A stretch of DNA of 64,000 bases from Bacteroidales bacterium (GCA_030683155.1 JAUXMV010000078.1:1-64000), one strand, 5' to 3'. Shown: positions 15,935 to 25,603, counted from the stretch's first letter. Made by a program: numbers and translations. The notes: generated by a model not told the origin, from the letters alone.

Positions 15935-16486
15935 TTGAAAACAGAACGAATAATTTTAGGAATTGATCCCGGAACAACCATCATGGGATACGGGTTAATC
16001 ATGCAAAAAGGCACACAGATGGAGCTTATGGTGATGGGTGTGCTGAAATTGAATAAGTATACAACTCAGGCTCTGCGACTTAAAAAGATATTTGATCGCA
16101 CTACCGAGCTTATTCGTGAATATCATCCGGATGAACTGGCAATAGAAGCTCCTTTCTTTGGAAAGAATGTGCAATCGATGCTCAAACTTGGAAGGGCACA
16201 AGGTGTTGCAATTGCGGCGGCTCTCAACAACAATATTCCAATGTTTGAGTATTCCCCAAAAAAAATAAAACAATCGATTACTGGCAATGGAAGCGCTTCA
16301 AAAGAACAAGTTGCGGCCATGCTCAAAACCCTGTTAAAATTTGATAATCAACCCGAACACCTTGATGCCACTGATGGTGTAGCTGCAGCCGTATGCCATT
16401 TTTTTCAGGGAAAAATTGACACCAGTCAAAGTTCATACACCGGCTGGAAGGCTTTTCTTACAGAAAATCCCAACAGGGTGAAATAA
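15935..16486 (+). CDS. ruvC: Crossover junction endodeoxyribonuclease RuvC (TTG start)
   Basis: 183 residues. The RNase H-like fold is marked by ILGIDPGT near the N-terminus (catalytic Asp), [11 protein letters not shown] (Glu), and [14 protein letters not shown] (two further Asp). It resolves Holliday junctions with RuvAB. The only usable start codon in frame before GIDPGT is TTG at 15935; an in-frame TAA lies at 15920-15922. It lies 20 bases from a divergent membrane-protein start, so promoters of the two genes must overlap each other's 5' ends. Confidence 0.95.
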   Translation: MKTERIILGIDPGTTIMGYGLIMQKGTQMELMVMGVLKLNKYTTQALRLKKIFDRTTELIREYHPDELAIEAPFFGKNVQSMLKLGRAQGVAIAAALNNNIPMFEYSPKKIKQSITGNGSASKEQVAAMLKTLLKFDNQPEHLDATDGVAAAVCHFFQGKIDTSQSSYTGWKAFLTENPNRVK

Positions 16487-16509
16487 CCGCAAATTGAAAA
16501 CTTAGCTTT

Positions 16510-17883
16510 TTATTCTTCTTTTCTTTCTTTCCAAAGCTGGCTGAAAGATTTTTTTGGTAAAACAGGCATTTCCCGACGTGTTCCCCATGATTTCGCAACA
16601 AAATATTTCAAAACCATATTTTTTGTGCCTCCGTTGGTCATGTCAAGCAGCTTTCGGCTGTTGAGAAATCGCGTTGAGTTGATAATGATGAATCTATCTG
16701 ATGAACTTACAAGCTTCTTGTTAACAGCCTCATTTCTATTGATAAGCAGAAGCTCGTGCAGTGGTATTTTTACCGGACATACATCTGTGCAAGCACCACA
16801 AATAGTGGAAGCAAAACTAAGGTGCTGATACTCTTTCATGCCTTTCATGTGGGGCGTAATGACAGATCCAATTGGGCCGCTGTATGTGGTTTCGTATGAA
16901 TATCCGCCAATATTTTTGTACACAGGACACACATTCAGACAGGCGCCACAACGGATACAAGCCAAAGCAATGCGCTGACGTGCCTTTGCGAGCAATTCTG
17001 TTCGTCCGTTGTCGAGCAACACAACCACCATTTGTACCGGACCATTACCATTTTTTGAAGGGCCGCTGACGATTGAATTGTAAACTGTCATTGTCTGGCC
17101 GGTGCCATGGGTAGCTAAAAGCGGCCAAAAAAGATCAAGATCATCAATTGAAGGAAGAAGTTTTTCGATGCCTGCAATGGCAATGTGCAATTTAGGTGAA
17201 GCCATTGTAAGCAAACCGTTTCCTTCATTTTCGGTGAGAGCGATTGAACCAGTGTCAGCTATTAAGAAATTAGCACCTGTGATGCCTGCACCAGCCTCAG
17301 CAAACTCTTTGCGCATAATTTTGCGGGTGTAAGCTGTAATCTCTTCAGGTGTGCTATTCGGCGGAAGACCAAATTTTTCGGTATAAAGTTTTGCTACATC
17401 TTCCTTTGATTTATGCATCGCAGGTGTAACGATATGATAAGGCTTCTCTCCAGCTGTCTGTACGATAAATTCGCCAAGATCTGTTTCAAAAACCTTTATT
17501 TTTTTCTTTTCCAGATGATGATTCAGGTCAATTTCCTCTGTTGTCATCGACTTTGATTTTACAACCTTGTCGATTTTTTCATTTTCAAGCAGTTTTGTAA
17601 TTTCTTTAACAGCATCGGCTGCATCTCTGGCCCAAATGACCTTGCCTCCATTGCGTTGAAAATTAGCCTCAAACTCAACCAAGTATTTATCAAGATGTGT
17701 AAGTACCTTATATTTAATGCTATAAGCACGTTGTTTTGCCAGCTCAAGATTTGCATATCGTTTTTTACCTACCAGAACCGCCTGATCATACTTACCAATA
17801 TTGAAATTTATTTTCCGTCTGTGCTCTGTGTCGAAAGCAACTTTTTCGCTCATTTTCAGGAAACTACTTTTATTATCTGACAT
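16510..17883 (-). CDS. LutB-like lactate utilization iron-sulfur protein
   Basis: 457 residues. The N-terminal half is an LUD domain (about 60-300; KSMTTEEIDLN, GANFLIADTGSIALTENEGN). The C-terminal part carries a two-cluster ferredoxin module with CIRCGACLNVCPVYK and CGACTDVCPVKIPL, then a DUF3390-like tail. In the LutABC system this subunit passes electrons from L-lactate oxidation. LutA and LutC partners are not adjacent, so either they are elsewhere or this copy serves another dehydrogenase. It is 12 bases downstream of rpiB and probably co-transcribed. Confidence 0.88.
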   Translation of the reverse strand: MSDNKSSFLKMSEKVAFDTEHRRKINFNIGKYDQAVLVGKKRYANLELAKQRAYSIKYKVLTHLDKYLVEFEANFQRNGGKVIWARDAADAVKEITKLLENEKIDKVVKSKSMTTEEIDLNHHLEKKKIKVFETDLGEFIVQTAGEKPYHIVTPAMHKSKEDVAKLYTEKFGLPPNSTPEEITAYTRKIMRKEFAEAGAGITGANFLIADTGSIALTENEGNGLLTMASPKLHIAIAGIEKLLPSIDDLDLFWPLLATHGTGQTMTVYNSIVSGPSKNGNGPVQMVVVLLDNGRTELLAKARQRIALACIRCGACLNVCPVYKNIGGYSYETTYSGPIGSVITPHMKGMKEYQHLSFASTICGACTDVCPVKIPLHELLLINRNEAVNKKLVSSSDRFIIINSTRFLNSRKLLDMTNGGTKNMVLKYFVAKSWGTRREMPVLPKKSFSQLWKERKEE

Positions 17884-17895
17884 TGTAAATTGTTT

Positions 17896-18345
17896 TTAAA
17901 ATGTTTTGGATATTTTATCAACTCTTTGTTGGTGTCGTCCACCTTCGAAAGGTATTTCAAGGAAAGCCTTAACCATTGACCAGGCTTCATCGAAGTCGAC
18001 AAACCTACCAGGCAACGAAATGATGTTTGCGTTGTTATGCATACGTGTAAGTGTTGCCTGCTCAGTGTTCCAGCAAAGTGCAGCACGCACATTTGGGTAC
18101 TTGTTGGCTGTCATCTGAGCACCATTTCCACTTCCGCAAAGGATGATTCCCAAAGGAAATTTTCCGTCGTTAATGTCTTTCGACAAGGGGTGAATAAAAT
18201 CGGGATAATCAACACTTTCTTCTGATTCAGTTCCATAATCTATGGTATTCCAACCCTCTTCATGCAATTTTTGAATCAGAAACTGCTTCATTGGATAGCC
18301 GCCATGGTCACTCGCTATAGGAACAGTTTTTGTTAAATCCTTCAT
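17896..18345 (-). CDS. rpiB: Ribose 5-phosphate isomerase B
   Basis: 149 residues from the Met at 18345 (the frame extends to 18390). The motifs PIASDHGGYPMKQFL, GIILCGSGNGAQMTANK (anion-hole loop with the catalytic Cys) and RMHNNANIISLPGRF identify RpiB/LacA-fold sugar isomerases. It interconverts ribose 5-phosphate and ribulose 5-phosphate in the pentose phosphate pathway. The Trp in ALCWNTEQA replaces the His of the E. coli ALCHD motif. Confidence 0.9.
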   Translation of the reverse strand: MKDLTKTVPIASDHGGYPMKQFLIQKLHEEGWNTIDYGTESEESVDYPDFIHPLSKDINDGKFPLGIILCGSGNGAQMTANKYPNVRAALCWNTEQATLTRMHNNANIISLPGRFVDFDEAWSMVKAFLEIPFEGGRHQQRVDKISKTF

Positions 18346-18972
18346 TGTTGATAAATATTTTTTACAAAAGTATCTCTTTTTTGCGGGCACATATCGCTTG
18401 TTATTGTTAATGAATACTTTATTGCTAACAATTTTTTTAAGTCTTTTTATGTAACTAATTTAATTTTAATTTGTTACGTAGTTATTAACATTGTACTATC
18501 AATATTGTTAGCTAAATGTTATTAATTTCTGATAAACCATCTCCTTTTTCGAGCCAATGGGTGAATGTTTTTGAGTTGTTAACAAAATGACTTTTTTTAT
18601 AAGATTTTTTTAACAAAACTATTAACAAAACTTCAGTTGAAAAAGTACTTTTTTATTAACAACCGAACCAAATACAGAATTTGTTCATTTCTTATTTACA
18701 GCTGATTTTTAGTGCAATGAAACTATTTAATTGTTTAAACAATGTTAATAAAATCTCATAAGTCAATTTTCCAAATTTTTAAGCCAAATGTTTTACAGTT
18801 ATTAACAGCGCTATAAATAATAACAATTATTTTAATAAAATCTATTTAGTATAGGGTTCTAAACTAAAATGTATTCAAGCAGTCAATGCGATTTGTTTTA
18901 ATTTTGTTTTTCCGTTGATGATGTTTAATCGTCAATGGATTTATTAAAATGCTTTAGAAAAGAGATGCAAAG
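18346..18972. other. AT-rich intergenic region with repeated TTATTAACA 9-mers
   Basis: 627 bases without a credible gene, between divergent rpiB and nadA. TTATTAACA occurs at 18482-18490, 18653-18661 and 18799-18807 on the plus strand and at 18743-18751 on the minus strand. Close variants (TTGTTAACA 18576, TTTTTAACA 18607, CTATTAACA 18619) are interspersed. Long A/T tracts lie between. It resembles an iteron or DnaA-box array in layout, but the 9-mer differs from TTATCCACA at two positions. A candidate nadA -7 element TAATTTTG is at 18899-18906. Confidence 0.45.
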
Positions 18973-19911
18973 ATGGATTATATAAAAGAAATAAACAGGC
19001 TACGTAAAGAAAAAAATGCAATAATTCTTGCGCATTTTTATCAGGTGCCGGAAATACAGGACATAGCTGATTTTGTAGGCGATAGTCTTGGACTGGCACA
19101 AAAAGCTGCAAATACTGATGCAGACATGATTGTTTTTGCTGGCGTTCACTTCATGGCCGAAACAGCAAAAATACTTAATCCGGGGAAGCTCGTTGTTTTG
19201 CCTGATTTGGAAGCGGGCTGTTCGCTTGCTGACAGTTGTCCACCTGACCGTTTTGGTGATTTTTTAAAGAATTATCCGGATCATATTGTCATTTCATACA
19301 TTAACTGTTCGGCTGAAATAAAAACAATGTCCGATCTGATTTGTACTTCTGGAAATGCTGTGGAACTTGTAGAGTCGTTTCCAAAAGACCAGAAGATTGT
19401 TTTTGCTCCAGACAAAAATTTAGGTGATTATATAAACAAGATAACCGGTCGAAGCATGGTTTTGTGGGATGGAACCTGTGAAGTACACGATATTTTATCA
19501 ACTGTAGCTATCATAAAGCTTAAAACAGAAAATCCGGATGCTGAGCTGATAGCACATCCGGAATGCAAGGCCGCTGTGCTTGCGCTGGCAGATTTTGTTG
19601 GGTCAACGACGGCACTTTTAAATTATTCAAAGAAAAGTAACTGTGAAAAATTTATTGTTGCCACCGAATCAGGTATTCTTCATCAGATGCAACGTTTATC
19701 TCCTGAAAAAACTTTCCTTATTGTTCCTTCTGATGGAACATGTAATTGCAACGATTGTCCTTATATGAAGCTTAATACGCTTGAAAAACTGTATCTTGCA
19801 CTCAAAAATGAGAAACCATCAATTGAGCTTTCTCCGGATGTGATTGAAGCTGCAAAGAAGCCGATTGAAAAGATGCTCAGTTTATCATTGGAACTTGGAT
19901 TGATAAAATAA
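18973..19911 (+). CDS. nadA: Quinolinate synthase A
   Basis: 312 residues. The three-domain NadA fold is marked by ILAHFYQVPEIQDIADFVGDSLGLA, VVLPDLEAGCSLADSC, YINCSAEIKTMSDLICTSGNA, HPECKAAV and DGTCNCNDCPYMKLNTL. The three Cys ligands of the [4Fe-4S] cluster fall in the EAGCSLADSC, NCSAEIK/CTSG and CNDCPYM segments. Condenses iminoaspartate with dihydroxyacetone phosphate in NAD synthesis. NadB and NadC are not adjacent. The following lipoprotein gene begins 12 bases downstream. Confidence 0.97.
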   Translation: MDYIKEINRLRKEKNAIILAHFYQVPEIQDIADFVGDSLGLAQKAANTDADMIVFAGVHFMAETAKILNPGKLVVLPDLEAGCSLADSCPPDRFGDFLKNYPDHIVISYINCSAEIKTMSDLICTSGNAVELVESFPKDQKIVFAPDKNLGDYINKITGRSMVLWDGTCEVHDILSTVAIIKLKTENPDAELIAHPECKAAVLALADFVGSTTALLNYSKKSNCEKFIVATESGILHQMQRLSPEKTFLIVPSDGTCNCNDCPYMKLNTLEKLYLALKNEKPSIELSPDVIEAAKKPIEKMLSLSLELGLIK

Positions 19912-19923
19912 CAAAACAGCCTT

Positions 19924-20466
19924 ATGAAAAAAGAATTTATGTTGTTTATGACGCTTGCATTGGTGATAACAGTTTCATCCTGTGCATCAAAGAAAACAAT
20001 TCTTTTTACGCAGGCAATCCGCGAAAAAGTTGAATCCTATGATTTAGATATTGAAGATATCCAGTTTTACAACTCACATAAGATAGTTTTGGAACGAAAT
20101 CTAAGCTATGAAGACACTAAAGTTGCTTCAGGTAAAATTAGTTTTGAAAACGGACAGTATGTGGAACGAATTATCATAAAAAAGAAAACTCCAGGCATAT
20201 GTGAATTTTATGATGAAAATGCAATAGATGTTTCTTTTGAGCAAGGAGAAAACAGACAGTTGAAATTTGTTTTGAATCCAAAGCTGCATTATCAGGTTTC
20301 AGCTTTGGAATGGGAACGTAAATTTGGTCGTATTTCATATGATACTACAACATATTTTATACTTCCAGGTGGTGAAAAAGCAATGCTAAGGGTTAAAAAA
20401 GAAGATATTTTTAAGTTTGATAAACAAGAACGCGTTGCTCCCGGTCGTTCAGTTTCAACTAAATAG
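19924..20466 (+). CDS. Lipoprotein of unknown function
   Basis: 180 residues. An N-terminal signal sequence ends in a lipobox (TVSSC, Cys at about 20), so it is probably lipidated. The rest is soluble and predicted mixed beta; no domain is recognised. It ends in a basic tail (RVAPGRSVSTK). It is preceded closely by nadA and followed 15 bases later by the YwqK/MORN protein. Confidence 0.65.
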   Translation: MKKEFMLFMTLALVITVSSCASKKTILFTQAIREKVESYDLDIEDIQFYNSHKIVLERNLSYEDTKVASGKISFENGQYVERIIIKKKTPGICEFYDENAIDVSFEQGENRQLKFVLNPKLHYQVSALEWERKFGRISYDTTTYFILPGGEKAMLRVKKEDIFKFDKQERVAPGRSVSTK

Positions 20467-20481
20467 AAGACTGAAATTACT

Positions 20482-21996
20482 ATGAAAAGCTTTCTTCTGA
20501 CAGCATTTGTTTTTGTATCAGTATTGCTTCAGGCACAGCAACAGGATTCTGTTTTCAAGGTTTTCTATTATGTAAATGGTGAAAAATCAAGCGAAGGCTT
20601 TTTGGTTAACAACAGACCCGACGGATATTGGAAGACATACTATGAAAATGGATTAATAAAGTCTGAAGGCAACAGAAAAAACTTTGAACTTGACAGCTTG
20701 TGGAAGTTTTACAATGAAGAAGGAAATATTTCCCTTGAAATAAATTACAGTGCTGGTCGAAAACAGGGGCAGAGAGTTACATACCTTCCGGAAGAAATTA
20801 TCCGTGAAAATTTCGAACAAGATATTAAATCAGGTCTGACATTACATTTCGACTTGAAAGAAAGGCTTGTAAAAAGTGTTCCGTTTGAGAAAGGTCTTGA
20901 AGAAGGAATAGCAAGGCAATATGATACACTTGGAACTATCATTGAATTAACAACTTTCAAAAGAGGTTACGTTGTAGAAAGAGAACGCATCAACAGAAGA
21001 GATTCGGAAAACCGTCAACATGGATCATGGAAATGGTTTTATGAAAATGGAATAATCAAATCTGAAGGCGTTTATAAAAATGGACTTCGAAACGGACTTT
21101 TCAAGGAATATGACAGACAGGGAAATCTCAAAAAAATTGAAAAATTCGTTGATGATCTGAAACAGGAAAGTGCCGAAGAAGTTGCGCGTCTCGACCTTCG
21201 GAGAGATTACTATCCCTCTGGAAAAGTCAAAATTGAAGCAACCTACAGACAAGGAGTTCCTGAAGGCATCAGAAGAGAATTTGATGAAAATGGCGAAGTA
21301 GTGCGTTCGTTTATTTTCCGCAATGGTATTTTGGCATCAGAGGGAATTATCAATGCTGAAGGTCTGAGGCAAGGCTTTTGGAAGGATTATTATCCCGACA
21401 GAACCTTGAAATCACAGGGAAATTATTTGAATGGAAATAAAACCGGTGAATGGGAGTTTTTTTATCCTAAAGGTGAACTCGAACAAAGGGGAAGCTATGA
21501 CAAAACCGGAAAACCTGTTGGAAAATGGATATGGTTTTATAGCACAGGCCAGATATTGAGAGAAGAAATCTACCGAAATGGACTTCGTGATGGTTTAATG
21601 ACAGAATATTCACCCGAAGGACTCGTAATTGCTCAGGGTGAATACATTGATGATTTGGAAGATGGATTCTGGATATTTGAAAATGGTTTTTATCGCGAAG
21701 AAGGTGAGTATTCTGAAGGCATGCGTCAAGGAAATTGGAAGCATTATTTTGAAGACAATTCTCTCGCCTTTGAAGGCAGTTTTGTTGAAGACCAGCCCAA
21801 CGGAAAACACACATTTTATCATCCCAATGGAAAAAAACTTGAAGAGGGGCAATATCTCATGGGACGAAAGAACGGCGAATGGAGAAAATGGGATGAAGAT
21901 GGATCATTGCTCATTTCAATTTCCTACGTCAATGGAATCGAACGCAGTTATGATGGCATCAGCATCCCAGATGATGAAATTATTATCCCGGACTAG
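20482..21996 (+). CDS. MORN/YwqK-type repeat protein, exported
   Basis: 504 residues with a signal peptide (about 1-18, LLQAQ) followed by some 17 repeats of about 23 residues. The repeat reads G-x-W-K-x-Y-Y-x-N-G-x-I-K-x-E-G-x-Y-x-x-G, as in MORN_2 repeats of YwqK-type proteins. YwqK is annotated as an antitoxin in Bacillus, but such long exported repeat arrays in Bacteroidota have no toxin partner and probably act as surface scaffolds. No toxin gene is next to it here. Confidence 0.85.
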   Translation: MKSFLLTAFVFVSVLLQAQQQDSVFKVFYYVNGEKSSEGFLVNNRPDGYWKTYYENGLIKSEGNRKNFELDSLWKFYNEEGNISLEINYSAGRKQGQRVTYLPEEIIRENFEQDIKSGLTLHFDLKERLVKSVPFEKGLEEGIARQYDTLGTIIELTTFKRGYVVERERINRRDSENRQHGSWKWFYENGIIKSEGVYKNGLRNGLFKEYDRQGNLKKIEKFVDDLKQESAEEVARLDLRRDYYPSGKVKIEATYRQGVPEGIRREFDENGEVVRSFIFRNGILASEGIINAEGLRQGFWKDYYPDRTLKSQGNYLNGNKTGEWEFFYPKGELEQRGSYDKTGKPVGKWIWFYSTGQILREEIYRNGLRDGLMTEYSPEGLVIAQGEYIDDLEDGFWIFENGFYREEGEYSEGMRQGNWKHYFEDNSLAFEGSFVEDQPNGKHTFYHPNGKKLEEGQYLMGRKNGEWRKWDEDGSLLISISYVNGIERSYDGISIPDDEIIIPD

Positions 21997-22089
21997 TTTC
22001 GTTTTTGTTAAATTAATCACAAGGTATTTCATATTTAGTTGAAATTCTTACTTTTGTAGCCGAAATATTAACCAAAATCAAACTAAACT

Positions 22090-22677
22090 ATGAAAAAATT
22101 ATTCTTATTCATCTTTGTTGCCTCCTTTATGATGGCTTGTACAGGAAATCAAAAATCTGAAGCAAATCAGGATGCAACAACTGAAACTGCTGTTGAAGTA
22201 ACCGTTGGAAACTTTAAGGAAAAGGCAGTTGATCTTGTAGGTAAAACTATTGTAATCAAAGGAACAGCCGACCATATTTGCAGAGGTGACGGAAGAAAAT
22301 TGTTCCTCATTGATGTTGAAATGCCCGGTCGCGTGAGGGTTGTGCCAAATGATGATATGGCAGCTTTTAACACTGAGCAGGAAGGATTGGATTTCGTTGT
22401 AACGGGAATCGTTGCTGAAACATACATTGATGAGGATTATTTGCTTGAATGGGAAGAAGAATTGAAGGCGGAAGTTGGTAGCGAAAATGCCCTCGACTGT
22501 GAAAGCGAAGAGCCGGCTAACAAAGATGGAGAAGAAGAAGAAGAACACGAGCATCACAGTGCTGAGGCTGCCTATGAGCAGATTGCCAACTATCGTAAAA
22601 TGATGGCAGAACAAGGCGTTGATAAACTTTCATTCTATCACATTGTGGCTGTTTCTTACGAAGTAATCCAAGAATAG
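22090..22677 (+). CDS. OB-fold-like lipoprotein
   Basis: 195 residues with a signal peptide and lipobox (SFMMACTG, Cys at about 17). Residues about 35-120 look like a small OB-fold (VGKTIVIKGTADHICRGDGRKLFLIDVE ... LDFVVTGIVAETYIDE), followed by a very acidic Glu/His-rich loop (EEEEEHEHHS, about 150-160) that could bind metal ions. Followed by a terminator at 22708. Function unknown. Confidence 0.7.
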   Translation: MKKLFLFIFVASFMMACTGNQKSEANQDATTETAVEVTVGNFKEKAVDLVGKTIVIKGTADHICRGDGRKLFLIDVEMPGRVRVVPNDDMAAFNTEQEGLDFVVTGIVAETYIDEDYLLEWEEELKAEVGSENALDCESEEPANKDGEEEEEHEHHSAEAAYEQIANYRKMMAEQGVDKLSFYHIVAVSYEVIQE

Positions 22678-22707
22678 AATTTGTTTTTAAACTCATAAGT
22701 TATTCAT

Positions 22708-22736
22708 AAACCAGACATTTTATTGTCTGGTTTTTT
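22708..22736 (+). terminator. Rho-independent terminator
   Basis: A 10-bp stem AAACCAGACA (22708-22717) with TGTCTGGTTT (22724-22733), a six-base loop and a continuing T-run. Confidence 0.8.
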
Positions 22737-22774
22737 CATAAAAGCCTTTCATATAACTAAAACATATATTACTG

Positions 22775-23329
22775 ATGCCTTTAAAATGGAGAAAATGGAA
22801 CAAAGCTGTTCACCGTGATTTTGGATATCTCTTTTTTGGAATGACCGTTATTTATGCGCTTTCCGGCATTGCTTTAAATCATCGGAAAGACTGGAATCCT
22901 AACTTTATTGTCATTGAGAAAAGTATTGTTGAACCTCCTTTTGACGCACAACCTGATAAAGAGGAAGTGATACAATTGCTGAAGAAATATGGTGTTAACG
23001 GGGATTATCGCAAGCATTTTTTTCCAAAAGAAAACCAGTTGAAAGTATTTTTGACAGGTGGAACTGCAATCCTGAATTTAAAATCCGGGAAAGGGTATAT
23101 TGAACTTACAAAAAGACGACCTGTTTTCAGAGAAATGAATTATCTGCACTACAATCCCTCTAAATATTGGACGTGGTTTTCGGATATTTTTTCAGGAGCC
23201 TTGATTATTCTTGCCCTCAGTGGTCTTTTAATTCCGCGCGGCAGTGATGGCATTACAGCTCGTGGCGCGTGGCTCACACTTTTGGGCATAATTATTCCTA
23301 TCGTATTCATAATCTATTATCTCTACTAA
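22775..23329 (+). CDS. PepSY-associated transmembrane protein
   Basis: 184 residues. The N-terminal WRKWNKAVHRDFGYLFFGMTVIYALSGIALNH is the first helix of the PepSY_TM family with its HR and GIALNH signature. The periplasmic PepSY-like part (about 60-130) and two C-terminal helices (about 137-183) follow. Relatives occur in iron-siderophore reductases and heme handling, so a redox or metal-uptake role is plausible, though not shown. The next small gene starts after two bases. Confidence 0.75.
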   Translation: MPLKWRKWNKAVHRDFGYLFFGMTVIYALSGIALNHRKDWNPNFIVIEKSIVEPPFDAQPDKEEVIQLLKKYGVNGDYRKHFFPKENQLKVFLTGGTAILNLKSGKGYIELTKRRPVFREMNYLHYNPSKYWTWFSDIFSGALIILALSGLLIPRGSDGITARGAWLTLLGIIIPIVFIIYYLY

Positions 23330-23331
23330 TT

Positions 23332-23508
23332 ATGGAAGCTGTTTGGATTGGACTTGGATTTATTGTTTGGTATGCACTTGCTCTGATGGTAGCCGAACGA
23401 TTTAACACGAAGAGTAAGTTGGGAAAACAATGGTTGTTTTTTATTTCTTTTATGTTTAGCCCTCTTACAGGCTATTTGGTAGGTTTCTACACTAAAAAGA
23501 AGCATTAA
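23332..23508 (+). CDS. Small membrane protein next to PepSY protein
   Basis: 58 residues from the ATG at 23332, two bases after the stop of the PepSY gene. Two hydrophobic segments (about 3-20 and 33-52) and a KKKH tail. No family recognised; it probably forms a small two-gene operon with the PepSY protein. Confidence 0.6.
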   Translation: MEAVWIGLGFIVWYALALMVAERFNTKSKLGKQWLFFISFMFSPLTGYLVGFYTKKKH

Positions 23509-23583
23509 AAAAATGTCTTTCTTTAGCAAATTTCTTGCATAAAGCTTTGCTAAAAGCTCTTGAAACTTTTGATGAATTATCAT

Positions 23584-23619
23584 AAAAAAAGGCTGCAGAA
23601 ATTTCCGCAGCCTTTTTTT
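23584..23619. terminator. Bidirectional terminator between the PepSY operon and the M1 peptidase gene
   Basis: Seven A, then GGCTGC (to 23596), a ten-base loop, then GCAGCC and seven T (23607-23619). The symmetrical A and T tracts make it functional for both convergent units. Confidence 0.85.
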
Positions 23620-23635
23620 GAAATATTGCTATTAT

Positions 23636-25603
23636 TTACTTCACAAGTTTTCTAACCCATTCTTGTTTGCCATTGGTTGCTCTAAGCAAATAAGTCCCGT
23701 TGCTAAGACCTGAAACATCTATGCTTGTTTCCTTATCTGCTATGACTTTTCGAAGAATTGTCTTTCCAGCAAGATCTGTTATTTCTAATGTTTTTGAATT
23801 GCCGTCGTTTGAAGGAAAATAGACATGGATAAGTTCGTTTGCGGGGTTTGGACCGAAAGTAAAATAGGACTCATTTTCTTTTTCCGGGATTGTTACAGCA
23901 ATGCTGTTAACTTTTTCAAAGGTCCAGTTATTTGGATCTACCTGAATAGAAATTACTTGCTTATCGACAGGAACTACAAATTGATTAAAGTTTTCATCCT
24001 GAAAAAGCCTGACAATAGAATGGGTATTATCCGAAAAATTGAGTTTATAATCCATTGTCATTTTGAATAATGGTGTTGACGAGGAAGGTGTTTGTGTTAC
24101 ATTTAAGTGAACATTGGTTCCCGACATATACCATTCTATGTCGTACTTTGGATAGCCTTCGCCATAGTACCACTGAGCAAAAAACTGCTCGAAATCCAAT
24201 CCTGAAACCTGCTCAGCCACCATTCTGAAATCTTCACCTGTCGCTGTGCTGTCTGTAAACATTATTTGAAAAGTATTCATAATGTCGAAATAGACTTCAT
24301 CATTGTTAATTTCATGACGCAAAACATGCAGTATAGCAGCACCTTTATTGTAAGAAAGTCTCCCGTTGAAAATCCTGCCTACATTGGTGGGTGAAATTTC
24401 TGTTGGTGGAATATAAACACTGCCACCTGCCTGCGACATAACATTATTTTGTCTGCTTTGAATAAAGCCTTGCGCAGTATTCCATCCAATCATCATTTCG
24501 ATGGCCAGATAGTTGCTGTAAGTTGCAAAACCTTCATTGATCCAGATATCGCTCCATGTTGCGCAGGTAACATTATCGCCAAACCACATATGAGCCAATT
24601 CATGTGCTACGAGGTCAAAGGAAAAATTTCCCATTGTTGACATGGTCTGATGTTCCATACCACCACCAAGCAGTGTGATGCAATGACCATATTTTTCTTC
24701 ATGAAAGGGATATAGTAGATACAAGTCAGAGAAAAGCTGTAGCATGGGTGCAGTGGCATCGATATTTATTTTTTGCTGATTCAGGTAATTCTGATTGTTA
24801 TAGACGAAGTTTTGAATAAGAATCGAATCACCGTTCATTGCTGATGGTTTGGCATAAATGTTATACTCCATATAGTCCGAAACCGCAAAAGAAATCAGAT
24901 AATAAGCTATAGGATAGTTTGACTTCCATTCATATCTTAGTTTATTATCAGGCATAGGTGTAATATTTCTGAGCAAGCCTTGCGAGCCAGCCATTGTTCC
25001 TTGTGGGGTTGTGAGAAAAACCCATACGGAATCAGCTTTATCAGTGAGAACTTGTTTACATGGAAACCAGTCTTTTGCTGCAAAAGGTTCTGAAAGTGTC
25101 CAGGTAACATGTTTTTGCCATGTACTGGAATACGCATTTGTAATGCCGGAAAAGAAACCACCTGTAGGCGGTACTCCACCGTAAGTTATGGAAGCAATAA
25201 AAGTTTCACCTTGATTTATTGCTGCTACTGGCACCAAAACATTATCTCCTACCCTGCTGAAATTTTGATATATGACCTCGTTGAAGATTATCGATTCAAT
25301 ACTGTGTGCTGTAATCAACTCGAAAGCAAATGTATCAAGCACAGCAGAAACAACTTTTCCGTGAATTTCAACCGTACCCCCTACTGTTATTGAAGTATTT
25401 GAAACTTCAATATCCAAAAAGTAAAAAGTTACATCGTAGTTATGAACCAAACTGCTCTGCCAATCGTTACGGAAAGCAAACTTTGTTATTTCTTCATTTT
25501 CGGGGTAATGTCGGCAATAAACATCGTGAACATGTTCATCGTTTTGTTGGGCTGTCACAGCGAAAAATGGAAGAAGAAAAAGAAGAAAGAAAATTTTTTT
25601 CAT
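23636..25603 (-). CDS. M1 family zinc aminopeptidase with T9SS sorting domain
   Basis: 655 residues from the Met at 25603, which begins a signal peptide MKKIFFLLFLLPFFAVTAQ; the frame extends upstream to 25687 without good cause. The M1 catalytic domain has a substrate-binding GGMEHQTM (variant of GAMEN) and the zinc site HELAHMWFGDN ... NEGFATY (HExxH-18-E). The C-terminus (about 570-655) is a type IX secretion sorting domain (FGPNPANELIHV ... LEITDLAGKTIL ... LSNGTYLL). The protein is thus exported through the outer membrane and likely degrades peptides outside the cell. Confidence 0.92.
   Translation of the reverse strand: MKKIFFLLFLLPFFAVTAQQNDEHVHDVYCRHYPENEEITKFAFRNDWQSSLVHNYDVTFYFLDIEVSNTSITVGGTVEIHGKVVSAVLDTFAFELITAHSIESIIFNEVIYQNFSRVGDNVLVPVAAINQGETFIASITYGGVPPTGGFFSGITNAYSSTWQKHVTWTLSEPFAAKDWFPCKQVLTDKADSVWVFLTTPQGTMAGSQGLLRNITPMPDNKLRYEWKSNYPIAYYLISFAVSDYMEYNIYAKPSAMNGDSILIQNFVYNNQNYLNQQKINIDATAPMLQLFSDLYLLYPFHEEKYGHCITLLGGGMEHQTMSTMGNFSFDLVAHELAHMWFGDNVTCATWSDIWINEGFATYSNYLAIEMMIGWNTAQGFIQSRQNNVMSQAGGSVYIPPTEISPTNVGRIFNGRLSYNKGAAILHVLRHEINNDEVYFDIMNTFQIMFTDSTATGEDFRMVAEQVSGLDFEQFFAQWYYGEGYPKYDIEWYMSGTNVHLNVTQTPSSSTPLFKMTMDYKLNFSDNTHSIVRLFQDENFNQFVVPVDKQVISIQVDPNNWTFEKVNSIAVTIPEKENESYFTFGPNPANELIHVYFPSNDGNSKTLEITDLAGKTILRKVIADKETSIDVSGLSNGTYLLRATNGKQEWVRKLVK

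Noticed and set aside
18915-18945. Hairpin in the nadA leader as a riboswitch
   Set aside because: The stem depends on wobble pairs, and no known riboswitch core motif is present.
20482-21996. Toxin-antitoxin system based on the YwqK label
   Set aside because: The repeat protein has a signal peptide and no toxin gene beside it, so the antitoxin label is not supported.
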